Assembly (NCBI GenBank): GCA_907163345.1
Contig: CAJQUN010000443.1
Coordinates: 124,001-188,000, forward strand
DNA: 64,000 nt
Origin: Haberlea rhodopensis
Taxonomy: Eukaryota; Streptophyta; Magnoliopsida; Lamiales; Gesneriaceae
Direction: 5' to 3'
A program made the translations under genes and the position numbers. The notes beneath the pieces were generated by a model that saw nothing but the letters and a program-made list of their open reading frames with translations, had not been told where the DNA came from and did not search any database. Shown here piece after piece: positions 59,761 through 64,000 of this stretch. The number at the start of each line of letters is the position of its first letter. Positions within the stretch are counted from its first letter, which is position 1.

Positions 59761-61231
59761 CAGAGAGCAGGTCCAGGCAGCTCCGGAGGAGGTGATCGCC
59801 GGTACGTGCTATTTATTTACGTACCCTGCTTTTATTTTGATCGATATAGGTGCCTCCCAGTGTTTTGTATCTGTTGGCTTCGTGGAGAGACACCATATGC
59901 GCACGTCTTTTTTTACCCACGCCTCTCATGGTCTCGACACCCACTGGAAGAAATGTTGTTGCTGATCAGTTTCTTACGGATTGCCTCATTTATTTTGAGG
60001 GCAACGAGTTGAAGGCAGACTTGATCGTGTTGGGTATGTCAGACTTCGACTGCATTGTGGGCATCGACATTCTGAACAGATATCAGGCAGTCGTGAACTG
60101 TCGGCAGAGAACGGTTCGGTTCAGATCTGATTTGGGGATACAATGGACTTTTTATGGGAACGGTTCTCATGCGAAGATTCCGTTGATTTCGGCAATCAAA
60201 ATGTCCCAGTTGTTGGAACGTGGTCACACGGGCTATCTCATCTATGCCTTGGACACGTCGGGAAAGAGTAAAGAATTAAGAGTTGAGGATGTACCAGTGG
60301 TAGTAGAGTTTGCTGATGTGTTCCCGGAGGAGATTCCCGGATTCCCATCGGCTAGAGAAGTCGAGTTTGGGATTGAGTTATTACCGGGGACATCCGCTAT
60401 CTCTCGTGCACCTTACAGGATGGCACCAGCGGAGTTAAGGGAATTGAAGGAGCAGTTGCAGGAACTCCTTGACAAAGGATATATATGCCCTAGCGTGTCG
60501 CCATGGGGCACACCGATTCTCTTTGTGAAGAAGAAGGATGGTTCGATGCGGTTGTGCATCGATTACCGGCAACTGAATAAGGCCACGGTGAAGAACAAGT
60601 ATCCTCTCCCAAGGATTGATGATTTATTTGATCAGTTGCAAGGTACCAAGCTGTATAGCAAGATTGATTTGAGATCGGGGTACCACCAGATTCGGGTCAG
60701 AGAGGAGGATGTGCAGAAGACAGCATTCGGACTCGATATGGGCACTATGAGTTCCTAGTGATGCCGTTCGGTGTGACGAACGCCCCAGCTGTCTTTATGA
60801 GCTTGATGAACATGATATTCCAGCCATATCTCGACCAGTTCGTCATTGTATTTATTGACGACATACTCATTTACTCCCGGAGCGAGGAAGAACACGTGAA
60901 ACACTTGAGGACAGTACTCCAGATTCTCAGAGATCATCAGTTATATGCAAAGCTCAGCAAGTGTGAGTTTTGGTTGAGCAGTATAGTGTTTATGGGGCAT
61001 GACATATCTAGCAGTGGGATATCGGTGGATCCCAGGAAGATTGAGGCTGTGATGGAGTGGGCTGCACCCACTTCTGTGCCCGAGATACGGAACTTCCTTG
61101 GTTTGGCCGGTTATTTTCGACGCTTCGTCGAGGGATTTTCAAAGATCGCCAAGCTGTTGACACAGTTGACCCAAATGGAGTACCATTATTTTGGTCTGAG
61201 GCTTGTGAGGAAAGCTTCCAAGAGTTGAAGC
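59750..61231 (+). pseudogene. Tekay-B protease-RT, broken
   Basis: The protease reads LIDIGAS at about 59836-59856, so the threonine of the D-T-G catalytic triad is isoleucine (ACA to ATA compared with Tekay-A). A frameshift near 59900 follows. From 59850 to 60758 one frame covers the protease end and RT with LCIDYRQLNKATVKNKYPLP. A one-base loss near 60729 breaks it, and 60758-61228 carries MPFGVTNAPAVFM, VFIDDILIYS and GLAGYFRRFVEGFSK. Reading ends where RNase H should start. Confidence 0.9.
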
Positions 61232-61879
61232 TACCAGGCAAGCATTCAGATGGCTCCTTTTGAGGCCCTTTACGGCAGACAGTGTAGAACACCCTTGTGT
61301 TGGGATGACTTGGACCGTAAATCAGTCGGAGGACCGGAACTGGTTCGGGAAATGGAAGAAAAGATTAAGGTGATAAGACAGAAAATGAAAGCAGCCCAGG
61401 ATAGATAGGCAGCTTATGCGAATAAAAGGCGGAGACCGTTGGAGTTTCAGTTGGGAGATAAGGTCTTCTTGAAGATCTCACCTTTTAGAGGTGTGGTGTG
61501 ATTTGGGATGCGCGGGAAACTGTCTCCGAGGTATGTTGGGCCGTACGAGATCTTGCAGCGCATTGGCACCTTAGCTTACCGACTGGCTTTGCCACCTCCT
61601 TTGTCTGGTATACACGATGTGTTCCATGTGTCTATGTTGCGAAAGTATGAGCCAGATCCGTCGCATGTGTTGCAGCCTTCCGAGGTTCAGTTAGAATCCG
61701 ATGTATCTTATGTGGAACGACCTGTTAGAATTCTGGATCGAGCAGACCGTAGACTTCGGAACAAAGTGATACCTATGATCAAAGTTCAGTGGGATCGCAG
61801 GGGTGTCGAGGAGGCTACGTGGGAGACGGAGCGGCATATGGTGCAGCACTACCCGGAACTGTTTTTTGGTATGTGATTT
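61232..61879 (+). pseudogene. Tekay-B integrase C-terminal end and chromodomain
   Basis: After a deletion junction at about 61232 the sequence picks up at the integrase end (PFEALYGRQCRTPLCWDD). Stops interrupt it at about 61406 and 61500, then 61508-61876 is open with RGKLSPRYVGPYEIL and the chromodomain VQWDRRGVEEATWETERH. A TGA follows at 61877. About RNase H plus the catalytic core of integrase is absent. Confidence 0.9.
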
Positions 61880-61947
61880 ATGTTTAGTTTCATTTTGGGG
61901 TAAGTGCATGCGATTTCGAGGACGAAATCTTATAAGTAGGGGAATAT

Positions 61948-63973
61948 TGTGATATCCCCGAAATAATTAATTGCAATTTGGGCATTAATTATGTGTATAT
62001 GATTAATTATGGTGATAATTGATTTATGTGTTGGAATTAATTATCTTGTTGAAATGCTTAGTCACATGGTAGGCGTGACCCGAGGGTGCATTTCATGGTG
62101 CATGTTGTACATGTTGGGAAAACTGGGTATTAACATGGTTTATTCATGTTGGTTGTTAATTATTTGGAAAGCATGAATTTATTGGGAGTTTGGTGCATTT
62201 TTGTCAAATGCTTTTAAAATACCATGTTGGGGTATTTTATACATCATGTTAATTAATGGGGTACAAATTTAATTATAAACTCTTATAACCCCACTACGCC
62301 CCCACTTTACATTCACTTTACCCATCACTCTTAAATCCCCAAATTTCATTCCCAACCCTAAACCTCTTCCCATTTTCGAAATTTGGCAAAGGAGGAAGGA
62401 GAAATCTTCACAAAATCTTTGTTTGTGAGATTATTGGTAGGATTTGGAGTCCTCAAGAGGTATGGAACCCTTCCTAATGTTTTAATGGTGTTTGGTTTTG
62501 AAATTGGTTATCATTTGGGATTTTTGTGGATTTGTTTTTGAGTATGTGTTGTATGTGGTTGGGTTATGATTTTTGAGGTGTTTCATGTGGGTTTTAGTGA
62601 GTTATGATGATATTTGAGTTGTTGGAATGTTTGAGTTTGAAGTGTATGTGGTAGAACTTGGAATATGCTCAAAAATGGTGAGAAATCGCGCACAGAGCAG
62701 GTGGCGATCGATCGCTACAAACGCAGTGATCGATCGCCGAAGGACAGTGCGAAAACCTGTTGCAGGCGATCGATCGCCATATCGATCGCCGCGGGCCAGT
62801 GAAGTCTGGCGATCGATCGCCATGTCAAGGCGAACGATAGGTAAGGCTCGCGATCGGTCGCCTCGGCACAGCGATCGATCGCCAGCTGCTGAAATGTGGG
62901 AAATGATGTTTTTTGTTGAATTTTTGGTATTTGGCTATTATCTGGCTTCTAATAATGGGTTGTGTGATTGTGTAGAACCATCCCAGGTGGCGACGCAACC
63001 AAGGAAGTAAAGTCATACCAAATCCCACTTTTGGAAAGGTACGTAGAAGACGTACGGGCACCCAACGATACATGTATCTATTATACTCATTGACTATGCA
63101 TTGTGGATGCTATATGGAATTGTGCATTGTGGATGCAAATACATGTTGAATTATGCATGATGATTGTATATGCATATGATGATTATTGGTGCACATCCCA
63201 TGAGTCATGGTTATAATGGTGATGATTTTAATGCTTTGCCGCTGTCACTTGAAACGATGATAGAATACTTGCCGCTGTCATATGTAGCGAGGAAATAATA
63301 TTTGCCGCCAAATGTTGAAGCGAGGGTGTTGCCACATGTCGCATTTGCGCGAGGTTATTCAATGCCGCTAATATGTCGAAGCGAGGGGTATTAATGCCGT
63401 TTGCATGACAAGCGATGTGCATTAAAATACACTATTATAACAGACTAGGGATTGGTAATTGGTGAATATGGAATGGTGTTATGTCATGACATGTGTGGAC
63501 CATTAAATAATCTATTGATTATACTCATGAGTTATGGTACAGGGACAACCAAAAGGGAGCATTTAAAATGCATGGGAAAAACAGGAAGTGTTTTATTACG
63601 GTTTATGCATTTACGCCTTATATTCATATTGTGTTGAATATGGATTATTATATGCTCATGTTTTGGGGGTTGTCCTTGTAGGTACATTATGGAATGATAA
63701 AGGGGCTAAGGCGGGTTGAGGCGGTGAGCTCGCGAAGAACGCTTTTGATAGGAAGGACATGATTATTTTTGTATAGTGTCTACTCTAGGAGTAGTGTAAA
63801 GCTATAGTGAATAACATTCATTGTTAGAGAATGTAATTAATCCATTTGAAAGTCCTTAACTTGGCATGTAATTCTTAAGGCTCAAAGTCTCAACACGAAC
63901 TTTTATACTCTGATAATGCATGTTAGCTCTAATTATGCCTTTAATCCGCTCTTAAGGAACTAGGGTCCTTACA
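61948..63973 (+). repeat. Tekay-B 3' LTR
   Basis: The 2026-bp LTR follows a polypurine-like AAGTAGGGGAATAT. It keeps TGTG at its start, unlike the 5' LTR. Its palindrome cluster (62701-62883) is more decayed, with GGCGAACGATAGG and GCGATCGGTCGC. Donor-like and acceptor-like sites are at 63039 and 63681. Confidence 0.94.
62701..62883 (+). repeat. GATCGATC palindrome cluster (Tekay-B 3' LTR)
   Basis: Seven or eight sites are collinear with 57197-57378, some decayed. Confidence 0.93.
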
Positions 63974-64000
63974 CCATTGACTCAATTAACCCAAAATGGA
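63974..64000 (+). pseudogene. Tekay-A RT, third part
   Basis: CCATTGACTCAATTAACCCA codes for PLTQLTQ, the direct continuation of the RT interrupted at 56453. It runs off the window. Confidence 0.9.

Larger units (their letters stand above)
56454..63973 (+). mobile_element. Tekay-B, Ty3/gypsy chromovirus with CCATT duplication and internal deletion
   Basis: A 7.5-kb element with LTRs at 56454-58471 and 61948-63973. CCATT stands at 56449-56453 and 63974-63978, and the interrupted RT of Tekay-A reads on at 63974. Gag, protease, RT, the integrase end and the chromodomain are present. RNase H and the integrase core are deleted at about 61232. The first LTR base is G instead of T. Confidence 0.95.
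49499..64000 (+). mobile_element. Tekay-A, Ty3/gypsy chromovirus, runs off the window
   Basis: The 5' LTR (49499-51461), iMet primer site, gag, protease and RT are all in one order but are cut by a solo LTR (53743-56056) and by Tekay-B (56454-63973). Its RT resumes at 63974-64000. It is inserted in the Tat RT. The 3' part and the second target duplication are outside the window. Confidence 0.92.

Overview
This 64 kb window is nuclear DNA of a flowering plant, almost certainly a eudicot. It has two plant genes with introns (a PB1-domain gene and a PMI2/WEB-family coiled-coil gene) at 30.6-35.2 kb. Nearly everything else is LTR retrotransposon, mostly broken and nested inside one another, plus one decayed pararetrovirus insert. 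I see no rRNA, tRNA gene or CRISPR array, and no bacterial or organellar block.

Left part (1-17.3 kb). A Ty1/copia element whose 5' LTR runs off the window (1-5033) has lost its reverse transcriptase and is split by a reverse-oriented solo LTR (2453-4392). It abuts a plus-strand Athila/Tat-like element (about 5034-8607). Next is a minus-strand Athila/Tat-like element with gag but almost no pol (8608 to about 15690). Two solo LTRs sit inside it with perfect 5-bp target duplications (9545-11045, GCTGG; 12802-14207, GATCT). A chromovirus-like LTR fragment follows (about 15700-17290).

Middle (17.6-37.5 kb). A minus-strand Caulimoviridae-like insert (protease and reverse transcriptase) is split in two by a whole minus-strand Ty3/gypsy chromovirus, called Tekay-C here (18332-26938). 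A roughly 1-kb tandem duplication (28.4-30.3 kb) precedes the PB1 locus, whose first exon is intact but whose third exon is frameshifted. The PMI2-like gene on the opposite strand looks intact.

Right part (37.5-64 kb). A Tat-type gypsy element (37.7 kb to 49498) is interrupted by a young, nearly intact Ty1/copia element (Copia-2, 40099-48826, duplication CTTTC). Its reverse transcriptase is cut again by chromovirus Tekay-A (49499 to beyond the window). Tekay-A in turn carries a reverse solo LTR (53743-56056, duplication GATGC) and a second chromovirus, Tekay-B (56454-63973, duplication CCATT). The insertion order can be read from the nesting.

The most striking pattern lies in the LTRs. Eleven LTR copies of about eight families carry a cluster of short perfect DNA palindromes, mostly GCGATCGATCGC. 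One family uses GGCGTAATTACGCC instead, and the Copia-2 leader uses CTAGGGTT-TCG-AACCCTAG hairpins. In seven chromovirus LTRs the cluster lies 155-163 bp upstream of a conserved AG|GTACGT...ACGTAC hairpin that resembles a 5' splice site. An acceptor-like (T)GTAG|G follows 525-650 bp later, and a second array of small inverted repeats lies between. This suggests a structured, possibly spliced, LTR leader that keeps its palindromic shape while the sequence changes.
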